64,000 nt of DNA from an uncultured Vampirovibrio sp. (lineage in GTDB: Bacteria; Cyanobacteriota; Vampirovibrionia; Gastranaerophilales; Gastranaerophilaceae), in contig CAJTPW010000004.1 in assembly GCA_910578465.1 (NCBI GenBank), positions 127,078 through 191,077 of the forward strand, in the 5' to 3' direction. The notes beneath the pieces are model-generated. The model searched no databases, was not told where the DNA came from, and worked only from the letters and a program-made list of their open reading frames with translations. Shown in pieces: positions 17,241 to 25,532 of the stretch (positions are counted from its first letter, which is position 1; each line of letters opens with the position of its first letter). The position numbers were made by a program, and so were the translations under genes.

Positions 17241-18020
17241 TTAAAATATACTCGAAAATGAGGTAATATAATCTGTTATTACTTCCATTAGCATAGGCAG
17301 TATCCACGTTAGAATAAGTGCGCCCAGAACAGGTTTAAAAAGGAAGCTCATCTGAAAAACGTTTACCTGCGGAGCTGTTTTTGAAATCGTACCGAGGATA
17401 ATATCCTGACCGAGCGTTGCAAGAAGTACGGGCGCTGCAATCTGCATTCCAACAAGAAAAACATTTGATGTAATCAACACAAGATAATCAAGGTTTATAA
17501 TCTTATCAAGCGGGACCGATGTACCGTACATAGGGAATATTTCAAAACTTCTGATAAAAGCCTCAATTAACCAATAGAGGCCGCCTATTGCCATAAAAAT
17601 AATTACCCCGAAAAGAGTAAAAGCGTTTCCTATAATTGATGTCTGCGCGCGCGTTGTGGGGTCCAAGACCATAGCGGAAGATAAGCCCATCTGGGTATTT
17701 ATCATATCGCCGCCAGCTGTAATTGCTGCAATGACGCAATTTACAATGTAGCCGATGAGTGCGCCGAAGAGATAATTCAGAACAATTGATAAAATGAGGG
17801 ATGTTCCGTCAGGAAATGCAGGGATTTTTATTATAGAGGCCGTGATTACGGTCATAATAAGCGCAAAAGAAAGCCTTACCATTGTCGGAAGCTCTTTCCT
17901 GTTAAAGCCCGGGGCAAACTGCATAAGTCCCAAAAAGCGGGCAAATATCATAATCCCTGCGCCCAGGGCAAGGTTTATCTCGGGAAATATTTTTGCAAAT
18001 TGCATTAAAACTAAGTCCAC
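17241..18020 (-). CDS. fliR: Flagellar/type III export gate protein FliR
   Basis: FliR is an inner-membrane part of the export gate through which flagellar (or type III) substrates pass. The 259-residue protein has about six hydrophobic segments, FARFLGLMQFAPGF near the N-terminus, and the family stretch GGDMINTQMGLSSAMVLDPTTRAQTSIIGN (typically GxxIGxQMGLSxAxxxDP). The start is a GTG with GAGGA about 11 bases upstream. It is last in the operon, four bases after the unknown membrane-anchored gene. Confidence 0.92.
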   Translation of the reverse strand: MDLVLMQFAKIFPEINLALGAGIMIFARFLGLMQFAPGFNRKELPTMVRLSFALIMTVITASIIKIPAFPDGTSLILSIVLNYLFGALIGYIVNCVIAAITAGGDMINTQMGLSSAMVLDPTTRAQTSIIGNAFTLFGVIIFMAIGGLYWLIEAFIRSFEIFPMYGTSVPLDKIINLDYLVLITSNVFLVGMQIAAPVLLATLGQDIILGTISKTAPQVNVFQMSFLFKPVLGALILTWILPMLMEVITDYITSFSSIF

Positions 18021-18023
18021 AGG

Positions 18024-18530
18024 CTAAATATCCTCAAACATCGTACATTGTCCGAATTTTATAAGACTTGGCACTTCATTTTTAGCGTTTATGGACATCA
18101 AAACGGTTACGGGCTTTTTATCGTCCGTAAAAATCTGCATATAAGTGTATGTTTCCTGTCTTGTTTTTACGATGATATCTTTTGGCGCGGCAAGTTCATA
18201 CAGCATTTTGTCTTCATTTGCCTCTTCGTTTTCGTTTGCCTTCACATTTTCAATGTCTCCGATTGCAATTGCACTGATTTCATCTTCGCAGCGGAGCTTA
18301 TAGCGCCTTAAGGTGTTCAGTTTTATGCTGTAATCATCCTTTGAAAGGAAGGCTGCAGGGTAATCTTCTCTTAAATATTGAAGTGCGGGGGCAATTACTT
18401 TAGAGTCGTCATTTTTATCTGCGGTTTCAGCCTTTGCAGGCATGTTTAAAATTAACATCGGAAGCACAATACAGATTAATACAAGAAAGAAAATGAGTAT
18501 GAGATATTTTGACGGAATTTTTTTATTCAT
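18024..18530 (-). CDS. Membrane-anchored protein of unknown function inside the export-gate operon
   Basis: The 168-residue product has one N-terminal hydrophobic helix (about residues 9-30) and a soluble domain of about 135 residues, presumably outside the cytoplasm. No known flagellar or type III family is recognised. It lies between fliQ and fliR with gaps of only 3 bases on each side and has its own GGAAGG site, so it is cotranscribed and probably works with the gate. Such a gene is not part of the usual fliPQR order. Confidence 0.7.
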   Translation of the reverse strand: MNKKIPSKYLILIFFLVLICIVLPMLILNMPAKAETADKNDDSKVIAPALQYLREDYPAAFLSKDDYSIKLNTLRRYKLRCEDEISAIAIGDIENVKANENEEANEDKMLYELAAPKDIIVKTRQETYTYMQIFTDDKKPVTVLMSINAKNEVPSLIKFGQCTMFEDI

Positions 18531-18533
18531 ATT

Positions 18534-19022
18534 CTACCTTCCAAGCATTCTGTTTGTTTCTATGAAATTCGGTCTCGGGTCTGCCCCTTTGCTTCTTGGG
18601 GTGTATTTATCCTTAAATTGTCTTTCGGACCATGGAATTTTTCCGGGGTTTTTCATAATCCTATCGATATTATCCCCTCTTTTAATTGTGTCTCTCATCT
18701 CGGATGCAAATGGTTTTGAATGGAAATAGTAATCTTCGGGTAAAACATAATTGGCGGAACGTGTTATTACGTTAAAGGCGAGGTTTGTGCCTTCCGTGAA
18801 ATATTCACTCAACATTCTTATATAGAGCATTCCAAGGATGATAATTGTTAAAAATACGGCAATAATCTTTGGAGCGGCAGCAATTGTCTGCTCCTGAACC
18901 TGAGTTACGGCCTGTAAAATTCCAACCACAAGCCCTATCCCTGCTGCCACAAGAACACAGGGGAGGGAAATTGAAAGCATTGTTATAAAGCCTTTTGCAA
19001 GATATTCGACTAAAAGTTCCAT
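18534..19022 (-). CDS. fliQ: Export gate protein FliQ with long C-terminal extension
   Basis: FliQ is a two-helix gate subunit of normally about 89 residues. Here the first 90 residues match (GFITMLSISLPCVLVAAGIGLVVGILQAVTQVQEQT, then a second helix around IIAVFLTIIILGMLYIRML). About 72 further charged residues follow and end in NRMLGR. The extension is soluble and of unknown fold. The ATG overlaps the fliP stop as TGATG, indicating translational coupling. Confidence 0.9.
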   Translation of the reverse strand: MELLVEYLAKGFITMLSISLPCVLVAAGIGLVVGILQAVTQVQEQTIAAAPKIIAVFLTIIILGMLYIRMLSEYFTEGTNLAFNVITRSANYVLPEDYYFHSKPFASEMRDTIKRGDNIDRIMKNPGKIPWSERQFKDKYTPRSKGADPRPNFIETNRMLGR

Positions 19023-19663
19023 CAGTTAAAACTCTCCACAAGCCCTTTTACAATTAAGCTCCAGCCGTCAACCGCGATAAATATCAAAAGTTTAAACGGC
19101 AAGGATACAATTGTGGGCGATAACATAAACATACCGAGTGCAAGCAGGATGTTTGCAACAACAAGGTCCAGAACAATAAACGGGATAAATATTATAAAAC
19201 CTATTTCAAAAGCTGTTTTTAATTCGCTTATGATATATGCGGGGGCAACTTCCCAGAGAGTTAATTCTTCGGGGGTTTCGGGCCTTGTGGTGCGGGTTTT
19301 TTCTACAAAGAATACCAGATCTTCCTGTCTTGTCTGTTTCAGCATAAATTCTTTCAAAGGTTCGGAACCTTTTTGAAGGGTAAGCGCTATATCGCCGTTT
19401 TGCTGATACGGTATTCTTCCTGCCTCATACATGCTTTGAAAAACGGGAGACATCGTATAAAGGGTCATAATTAGCGCAAGGCCGATTAAAACAATGGCAG
19501 GAGGTACGGATTGGGTACCCATTGCGGTTTTTAGCATTGAAAAAACGATTGTAAACCTCAGAAACGATGTCATGCAGCAAAAAACGAATGGAAGCATTGA
19601 AAACAATGTCATCACCATTAAAAGCTGTATTGCAGGGTTTAAATCTTTTATTACAACATCCAT
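19022..19663 (-). CDS. fliP: Export gate protein FliP
   Basis: FliP forms the core ring of the export gate. The 213-residue protein has the family's MTSFLRFTIVFSMLKTAMGTQSVPP, LIGLALIMTLYTMSPV, FMLKQTRQEDL, PAYIISELKTAFEIGFIIFIPFIVLDLVVA and SLPFKLLIFIAVDGW. It lacks the cleavable signal peptide of enterobacterial flagellar FliP. A companion FliO, which non-flagellar type III systems lack, supports a flagellar assignment. AAAGGA precedes the ATG. Confidence 0.95.
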   Translation of the reverse strand: MDVVIKDLNPAIQLLMVMTLFSMLPFVFCCMTSFLRFTIVFSMLKTAMGTQSVPPAIVLIGLALIMTLYTMSPVFQSMYEAGRIPYQQNGDIALTLQKGSEPLKEFMLKQTRQEDLVFFVEKTRTTRPETPEELTLWEVAPAYIISELKTAFEIGFIIFIPFIVLDLVVANILLALGMFMLSPTIVSLPFKLLIFIAVDGWSLIVKGLVESFN

Positions 19664-20239
19664 TTATATATTTGTCCTTTTTGAATTTTCAAGTTCTTTT
19701 AAAATATTTTTCATAACGTTATTTTTGCCCTTGATGTTTTTTAAATTAACGGCGTTTGAATGTTCATCTTCGTCTTTTTCCGTTGAATCGTTTGCAATAT
19801 TTAAAACTTCAAGCTCTTTTATATATTTTTCAACCTGACTTTTTTGATTCTGTTTGAGCTCGGCTTCATTTAATGAAGGCATAAAGTTTGTTTCCTGTGA
19901 AATTTGAACAGGGCCGAAGTTTTGTTTTTCAAGGCTTATTTGCGGTCTTTGATTTTTTCCTTGTAAGTTTAAACTTTCAGGGTTTATGGTATCTTTTTGG
20001 TCTAATTTTGCAAGAAATGTTGTGCTGTCAATGTCTGATGCAATTAAAAATCTTTCTCCCTGAACGTTTATTATAAAAAGAGTTTTTCTTTGTGAGAGCC
20101 TCAGGGCATCTTCAATTTTCATACCGTTATTAAGCTTTGAATTTCCTGTCATTGTCTTTTTATACACGACAAACGCAATGAAGAAAATTCCTATCATTGC
20201 AAGTGTATATAAACTGAAAGCTATAATGTATTGTGCCAT
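19664..20239 (-). CDS. fliO: FliO-like export gate assembly protein
   Basis: FliO helps FliP assemble and is flagellum-specific. The 191-residue product has one N-terminal membrane helix (about residues 5-27) followed by the FliO-type beta domain with LSQRKTLFIINVQGERFLIASD, then a Gln/Asn/Lys-rich tail of about 100 residues that is less conserved. Position directly before fliP and the AAGGAGG ribosome site fit. The call rests on the topology, the short domain and synteny. Confidence 0.82.
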   Translation of the reverse strand: MAQYIIAFSLYTLAMIGIFFIAFVVYKKTMTGNSKLNNGMKIEDALRLSQRKTLFIINVQGERFLIASDIDSTTFLAKLDQKDTINPESLNLQGKNQRPQISLEKQNFGPVQISQETNFMPSLNEAELKQNQKSQVEKYIKELEVLNIANDSTEKDEDEHSNAVNLKNIKGKNNVMKNILKELENSKRTNI

Positions 20240-20260
20240 TTAACCCTCCTTATTAAAGAG

Positions 20261-21502
20261 CTATCCTTCTTCATTTTCAAAATCGGAATAGTCAAATTCT
20301 TCAACATCTCCCTGTTGTCCCGCCTGTGCGTTTTCCGCGGTTGCCTGCGCCATTTTATTCACCTGCTCGGGGTTTGCCTGAGGCTGCGCCTGTGCTTGCT
20401 GTGCGGCAGGTTTTTGCGGCTGAGCCTGTGGTTTTACGGCTTGCCCGGGCGCCTGTGCGGAGCTTTCTTTTTGCCCCGATGATATTATCTCATCGACTTT
20501 TACGCCGTATTTATCATTCAAAATGACAAGCTCGCCCCTTGCTACCACCTTGTTTTCAACAAGAAGTGAAATTTTGTTGTTAAAAACAGGTCCGAGATCT
20601 ATGACTAAGCCTTTTGAAATTTGTTTTAAATCTCCGAGGCTCATTTTTACCTTGTCAAACTCCGCCCCGACTTCAATTTGAATGTCATCCCATATATTTT
20701 GATTATCGCTCATATCGGCTCCTAATTCATGTTCATCTTCATCAAGCTCAAGCATCAAAGCAGGCTCAGGATTTACTTTAAAGCTCTTATTAATGCTTCC
20801 TGTCTTTATTTCCATTAAATTTACGTTACTGTTTTCTAAAAGCAGAATATCCCCGGGGTATAGGTTTTTTAAATCATTTAGTGAAATTCTGGAGGTTCCT
20901 GCGGAGATATTTACAAAAGTTTGTGCGTTTAAAAAGTCTTCGTATGAAAAGTTTTCTTCTCTTTGAATTTTTTCTGCGGCAATACAATTTTGAGGAAAGG
21001 ATATTACAATTTTTCCAGTTTTATCTTCTTTTGAAAGTAAAAATGCCGCGTTATACATCCCCTTGTTTTTAAGTTCTTTTTTGGGGATTTTATCGTGCGG
21101 AATTATAAAATTTTTGATTTCATCATTTATGAATTCACAAAACGAATTCAAAATTTTGATTTCAAGCTCGGAAAGTCCCTGAAGCTTAAATACGGGTGAA
21201 TTTGAACCGAAAGTGTCATGTAAAAGTATCCGAATAAAATCGGAAGAAAGCCTGATGAAGGCATTTTGCGCGCTGCATACGGGAAGTTCTGTCGTAAAAT
21301 AAATTTCACCTTTAGATGTGATATCATCTTTTACGCTGAAATTTGTTGTAAGACTCTGGGTTTTTATTTCAAATTTATTTTCCCAAAAGGCTTCAGCTGC
21401 CTTTAAAACAGCATTTTTCAACTGATTATCAAACCAGCCGAATAAAAAACAAAGGTCGGTATCGGAATTTTGTTTTAAAATACTGTCCAATTTACTTCCC
21501 AA
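20261..21502 (-). CDS. FliM/FliN-like switch (C-ring) protein with two SpoA domains
   Basis: The 413-residue protein appears to combine FliM-like and FliN-like parts. A CheC/FliM-like middle region (about 60-185) includes PVCSAQNAFIRLSSDF and LSELEIKILNSF. A first SpoA-like domain (about 195-255) has RISLNDLKNLYPGDILLLE. A second, FliN-type SpoA domain (about 278-340) has KVKMSLGDLKQISKGLVIDL and ARGELVILNDKYGVKVDEI. The last 70 residues are a Pro/Gln/Ala-rich tail ending in acidic residues. Double SpoA architecture is typical of SctQ/HrcQ as well as FliM/FliN fusions. I use the TTG at 21502 as start; another TTG four codons later is possible. It leads the operon. Confidence 0.8.
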   Translation of the reverse strand: MGSKLDSILKQNSDTDLCFLFGWFDNQLKNAVLKAAEAFWENKFEIKTQSLTTNFSVKDDITSKGEIYFTTELPVCSAQNAFIRLSSDFIRILLHDTFGSNSPVFKLQGLSELEIKILNSFCEFINDEIKNFIIPHDKIPKKELKNKGMYNAAFLLSKEDKTGKIVISFPQNCIAAEKIQREENFSYEDFLNAQTFVNISAGTSRISLNDLKNLYPGDILLLENSNVNLMEIKTGSINKSFKVNPEPALMLELDEDEHELGADMSDNQNIWDDIQIEVGAEFDKVKMSLGDLKQISKGLVIDLGPVFNNKISLLVENKVVARGELVILNDKYGVKVDEIISSGQKESSAQAPGQAVKPQAQPQKPAAQQAQAQPQANPEQVNKMAQATAENAQAGQQGDVEEFDYSDFENEEG

Positions 21503-21587
21503 CGGTTATACTGTCCCACAGATATTATAAGTATATTCACCCTCCAAGGCAAAAAAGTTAAGAAAGTTGTAGTGCAAAAAAGCTTAT

Positions 21588-21623
21588 AAAAAACCTCTCC
21601 TTAACTAAAAAGAGAGGTTTTTT
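21588..21623 (-). terminator. Terminator of the acyl-CoA synthetase gene
   Basis: A 12-bp inverted repeat (AAAAAACCTCTC / GAGAGGTTTTTT, 12-base loop) begins 18 bases beyond the minus-strand stop and ends in T6 on that strand. It separates this gene from the export-gate operon. Confidence 0.88.
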
Positions 21624-21640
21624 AAGTTTATTTTTCAGAT

Positions 21641-23800
21641 TTAGCACCCGCAGGATGTACAGCCGCAAGTACAGCCAAGAGCTGCTTTTGCTTCTTCGAG
21701 TCTTACTTTAATTCTGCCGTCAACTGCAATGCCTTCGCCTGTTTTTTCGCTTATAAGAAGCGGGTTGATATCCAATTCGTCAATGAATTTGAAATCTGAA
21801 ACAAGCTGGGATAATCTGAGCAAAGTTTCCTGAATTTGGCTAATTTGTGCAGGTGTTGTACCTCTTGCGCCTTCAAGCAGCTTATATGCTTTAACGGATT
21901 TAATCATTTCAATAGCGTCATTATCCGTTAAAGGAGCAATTCTAAACGTTACATCCTTCATCACTTCAACAAATACGCCGCCAAGACCAAACATCATCAT
22001 AGGGCCGTATTGCGGATCTGTTGCAATACCGCAAACCATTTCGCGGCTGCCTTTAACCATTTCCTGAATGATAACGCCTTCCAGACCTTCAAGTAAACCT
22101 TTTGCTTCCAGTCTTGAAATCAGGCCTTTGTATTCGTTTCTCAGCTGTTCTTCAGATTGAATATTAACGATAACGCCGCCCACATCCGTTTTATGTGAGG
22201 TTGTTTTTGATGTCATCTTCATAACAACGGGGTAGCCTATGTTGTTTGCAACGGTTGCTGCCTCATCTTCATTAACAGCCAGACCGTATTTGCAGGCTCT
22301 GATACCGTATGCCTGAAGTACATCGATTGATTCAAGGGTTGTAAGCTGGTCTCTTCCTTCTGCAAGGGAGGACTTGATAATTTTTTCAACCTTTGCTCTG
22401 TCTACATCAAAGCATGGGATTTTGCCCATCGGTTTTTCCATCCACTGTCTTTGCTCATCAAGACGGAGGAATGCTTCTGCGGCTTCTTCCGCGTACATAT
22501 AAAACGGCATATTGACATCCATATTTGAAATTTCAGTAAAGAAATCGCTTGTTGTCATAAATACCCCTACAATCGGTTTTTGCGGGTTTTTAGCCTTAAT
22601 TTCCATCAAAGCTTTTGCAACGTCAATATCTTTTAAGCCAAGGAACGGCAAGTAGATTACCATAATCATATCAACATTTTCATCCGCAATAACGGTTTCA
22701 AGAGTTTGGATGTAGTGTTCAATCGGAGCAGAAGCTATCATATCCACGGGGTTTTTAACGGAAGCTGCCGCAGGAAGGAAGCTTCTTAATTTTTCTTTTG
22801 TTTCATCCGTAATTTTTGCCATCTGCATACCGTTCTCACAGATTGCATCCGTTGCCATAATTCCGGGGCCGCCTGAGTTTGTAATGATTGCTACACGGTT
22901 TCCTTTTGGAATCGGGCAGTTTGAGAATGCTTTAGCGTTTGCAAAAAGGTTTTTCAAAGAAAATTCTCTGATAACGCCTGATTGTTTTAAAAGAGCTGCT
23001 GCGGCTTTGTCTGCACCTGCAAGAGAGCCTGTGTGTGAGCTTGCAGCGCTTGCGCCTGCTGCAGAGCGTCCTGCCTTAAGCGCCAAAATAGGTTTTTTCT
23101 TTGTGATTCTTGAAGCTAATTTTCTGAAATTAGCAGGGTTTTGGATTGATTCCATATAAAGTAAAATTTGTTTTACATCGTCATCGTTTTCCCAGTATTC
23201 AAGCATGGTTTCAGCGTTAACATCTGCCTGGTTTCCGATTGATACAAACTGCGCAAAACCAAGATTTAAATCTTTTAAGATGTTTAAAATGCCGCCGCCA
23301 AGAGCGCCCGATTGTGAAACAAAACCGATATCACCGCGAACGGGAAGGCTTTCAGCGAATGTTGCATCCATCATAACTTCAGGGTTTGTGTTTAAAACAC
23401 CGAGGCAGTTGGGGCCAACACATCTCATGCCGTATTCTCTTACTTTTTCAAGCAATTGGCGTTCAAGTTCCGCACCTTCTTTACCTGTTTCTTTGAAACC
23501 TGCTGTTATTATACAGAGGCCTTTTATACCTTTTTTGTTACAATCGTCGATTGTTTGAAGAACAAACTTTGAATTTACGACAATAACGGCTAAATCAACT
23601 TCGCCAGGTACTTCCAATATTGAAGTATATGCTTGAAAACCTTCAATCATTCCGCCTTTAGGGTTTACAGGGTAGATTTGCCCTTTAAATTTATAATCTC
23701 TAAGCCTTTGCATAATCTCGGAACCGATTGTTTTAGGCTTTGTGGAAGCGCCTATAACAGCAACTGATTTAGGTTTCATGATTTTGTCCAGTACATTCAT
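21641..23800 (-). CDS. Acetate--CoA ligase (ADP-forming), fused alpha-beta form
   Basis: These enzymes convert acyl-CoA, ADP and phosphate to acid, CoA and ATP (or the reverse), giving fermentative ATP. The 719-residue chain has the CoA-binding domain first (VAVIGASTKPKTIGSEIMQ, near residue 14), then succinyl-CoA-ligase-like domains with the active His region SHTGSLAG, and a C-terminal ATP-grasp domain (GYPVVMKMTSKTTSHKTDVGGV). The last residues CTCGCTSCGC form an unusual Cys-rich tail that could bind metal. Related proteins include Pat-type acetyltransferases, but no GNAT domain is present here. AAAGG precedes the ATG. Confidence 0.9.
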   Translation of the reverse strand: MNVLDKIMKPKSVAVIGASTKPKTIGSEIMQRLRDYKFKGQIYPVNPKGGMIEGFQAYTSILEVPGEVDLAVIVVNSKFVLQTIDDCNKKGIKGLCIITAGFKETGKEGAELERQLLEKVREYGMRCVGPNCLGVLNTNPEVMMDATFAESLPVRGDIGFVSQSGALGGGILNILKDLNLGFAQFVSIGNQADVNAETMLEYWENDDDVKQILLYMESIQNPANFRKLASRITKKKPILALKAGRSAAGASAASSHTGSLAGADKAAAALLKQSGVIREFSLKNLFANAKAFSNCPIPKGNRVAIITNSGGPGIMATDAICENGMQMAKITDETKEKLRSFLPAAASVKNPVDMIASAPIEHYIQTLETVIADENVDMIMVIYLPFLGLKDIDVAKALMEIKAKNPQKPIVGVFMTTSDFFTEISNMDVNMPFYMYAEEAAEAFLRLDEQRQWMEKPMGKIPCFDVDRAKVEKIIKSSLAEGRDQLTTLESIDVLQAYGIRACKYGLAVNEDEAATVANNIGYPVVMKMTSKTTSHKTDVGGVIVNIQSEEQLRNEYKGLISRLEAKGLLEGLEGVIIQEMVKGSREMVCGIATDPQYGPMMMFGLGGVFVEVMKDVTFRIAPLTDNDAIEMIKSVKAYKLLEGARGTTPAQISQIQETLLRLSQLVSDFKFIDELDINPLLISEKTGEGIAVDGRIKVRLEEAKAALGCTCGCTSCGC

Positions 23801-23844
23801 TTTTAAAGACCTTTCCTTTTAATTTACGAGTTTTATAAAAATTT

Positions 23845-23876
23845 ACGGGCCCTGCTTACTTTTTCTTTGGGCCCGT
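23845..23876 (-). terminator. Hairpin after the radical SAM gene
   Basis: A perfect 8-bp GC-rich stem (ACGGGCCC / GGGCCCGT, 16-base loop) lies directly beyond the minus-strand stop at 23879. On that strand it is followed by AAATTTTTAT. Confidence 0.75.
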
Positions 23877-23878
23877 TT

Positions 23879-24535
23879 TTAATATCCGTTTTGTATCCAT
23901 TCTCTTGCTCTGAATTTTGCACCAAGGTTTAGCGCAATTTCTTTGCACGCTTCAACATCGACTGAGTATACTTCAGGTTTAAAGCCTGAAACAACAGACA
24001 GTGTCGTATCAATTCCTTCTTCAACACAAAGTTTTGCAAAATCAAGCATAGCCTTATAAGCACCTTCAAAAGAAGGCTTTGAGATTTTATTGTAAACTTC
24101 TTCGTTTTGTGCGTTTAAGCTTATTGAAATTGAATCAACCAGAGGAGCAAGCTCTGTTACAATGTTTCTTTTTGCAATAAAATTTCCATGGCCGTTTGTG
24201 TTTATTCTGATTTTAAGGTCTGCCATATTTTTTCTAATATATTTTGCAACCTCAATTACTTCACTATAGCGGGCTAACGGTTCTCCGTATCCGCAAAATA
24301 CAATTTCATTTTTAATGTTCTCTTTTTTTTCTTTGATTTGCGCTATAACATCATCCGCTGTGATTTTAGCGCCTTTGTGCCACATATAAGCACCCTTAAC
24401 ATCGTCCTTATCGTTTCTAAGGCAAAAGACGCAGGAATTTGTGCAGGCATTTGTAATATTTATATATGTCTTACCATCCAAAAAATAAACAAGATTAAGT
24501 TTTTCTTCCGTATTTGATAAATTGGTATTTGACAA
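23879..24535 (-). CDS. TatD-associated type radical SAM protein
   Basis: The 218-residue protein has the radical SAM signature NACTNSCVFCLR (CxxxCxxC, Cys at about 31, 35 and 38) preceded by GKTYINITN, plus the GCGEP-like motif FCGYGEPLARYSE and RINTNGHGN. This short layout matches radical SAM proteins commonly found next to TatD-family nucleases, though no tatD is adjacent here. I prefer a TTG start at 24535: a GAGG site is eight bases upstream, whereas the GTG three codons earlier overlaps that site. The substrate is unknown. Confidence 0.83.
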   Translation of the reverse strand: MSNTNLSNTEEKLNLVYFLDGKTYINITNACTNSCVFCLRNDKDDVKGAYMWHKGAKITADDVIAQIKEKKENIKNEIVFCGYGEPLARYSEVIEVAKYIRKNMADLKIRINTNGHGNFIAKRNIVTELAPLVDSISISLNAQNEEVYNKISKPSFEGAYKAMLDFAKLCVEEGIDTTLSVVSGFKPEVYSVDVEACKEIALNLGAKFRAREWIQNGY

Positions 24536-24790
24536 GTGGAGCACCTCTTTTTAAAAATTTTAAAACTTTATCAAGTTATACAAAATTTTCGCACAAGAAG
24601 GCGCTTAAATCAAGTAATATATTTGAGTTTTTTAAATCACGATAACAGGGTGCGGGGGATAAAAAGTGTCTTAAAACGTATAATTTTAAGTGTAAAAAGT
24701 TTAAAGGTTTTAAAAATGGGGATAGTAAGCCGTTGTTTTGCCTGTTTTGTCAATTTTTAAACCTGACGGGCAAAACTTTTATGCTAAATA

Positions 24791-25078
24791 TTATTCGCCG
24801 AATTTTCGAAGGGCAAAATCGTTTAATGCGAGAAATTCCGCATCAAGCGCAGCTTCCTGAAATTCTCTTACATCGGCTTCAACATTTTTCGGGTCAAATT
24901 TGTACGCACCCTTAAATGCCATGGCTCTGCCCACATTTTCAAGAGCTTCCATAGCGGAGGCTTCTGTCGGAATGCAGTCAGGACATTCGCATTTTTGAGC
25001 TTCTTCTTTTTCGGGTTTACTTTTGCCTGTAAAATTGATGGCATTAAAACCGTTTAAGTTGTTGATGTTGTTTGACAT
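24791..25078 (-). CDS. Small leader-motif protein with a CxC/CxxC cluster
   Basis: The 95-residue product starts MSNNINNLNGFNAINFTGK, the same Asn/Ile leader ending in NFTG as several other proteins here. Then comes KCECPDCIP, which could bind a metal, and a helical C-terminus (ASAMEALENVGRAMAFKGAY...). A second FKG lies within the body. No family recognised. GGGAG precedes the ATG. Confidence 0.65.
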   Translation of the reverse strand: MSNNINNLNGFNAINFTGKSKPEKEEAQKCECPDCIPTEASAMEALENVGRAMAFKGAYKFDPKNVEADVREFQEAALDAEFLALNDFALRKFGE

Positions 25079-25520
25079 ACTTTTCTCCCAATCGTGTTTA
25101 CTTTGGAGTTATCTGAAAAATGCACAAAAAAAATTATATTTTAATCGTTTGCATTTTTCGCTTTTTCATATAAAACATGAAAAAAATATTTTTTGCTAGT
25201 ATATGTATAAAATATATACTATTTTTTTACAAAAAATTTGTGGTATTTGAAATAGCCTGATAAGGCAAGGCTTTTGGCTAATATTTTCAATTTACAAAAC
25301 TTAATAAATACTATACTTCAAAGCAAATTTACCCGCAAGTTATAATATTTTATCAAAATAAAAAAGCCAATTTTCATTTTAGAAATTTGGCTCTAACAAG
25401 GATGACAATAAAGTTTATGGTGTGTAATAAAAACTTTTTATTTATATTAAGGTTTTCGGCCGTTTGAAAACAAACTTTTGCCGATTTGTTAAAATCTCCC
25501 CCAAACGGTGTAATTTAGTG
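25079..25520. other. Intergenic stretch, possible structured RNA
   Basis: Very AT-rich. It holds the leader of the 24791 gene, a minus-strand terminator at 25361-25392, and nested inverted repeats at 25460-25508 (CCGTTTG / CAAACGG enclosing ACAAA / TTTGT). No protein-coding gene is apparent. Confidence 0.45.
25361..25392 (-). terminator. Orphan intrinsic terminator on the minus strand
   Basis: An 11-bp stem with one mismatch (AGCCAATTTTC / GAAATTTGGCT, 6-base loop at 25376-25381) is followed on the minus strand by TTTTTATTTT. No minus-strand protein gene ends here, so it may end a short untranslated RNA. Confidence 0.6.
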
Positions 25521-25526
25521 TATAAT
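25521..25526 (+). promoter_or_regulatory. -10 box of the glycosyltransferase gene (leaderless)
   Basis: TATAAT is separated from the ATG at 25533 by exactly six bases, so the predicted transcript begins at the start codon. No ribosome site is present. Confidence 0.55.
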
Positions 25527-25532
25527 CTTTTT

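Noticed and set aside
17241..21502. A non-flagellar type III secretion system
   Set aside because: The presence of a FliO-like gene and FliP sequence features favour a flagellar-type gate; a dedicated virulence system cannot be shown from this window.
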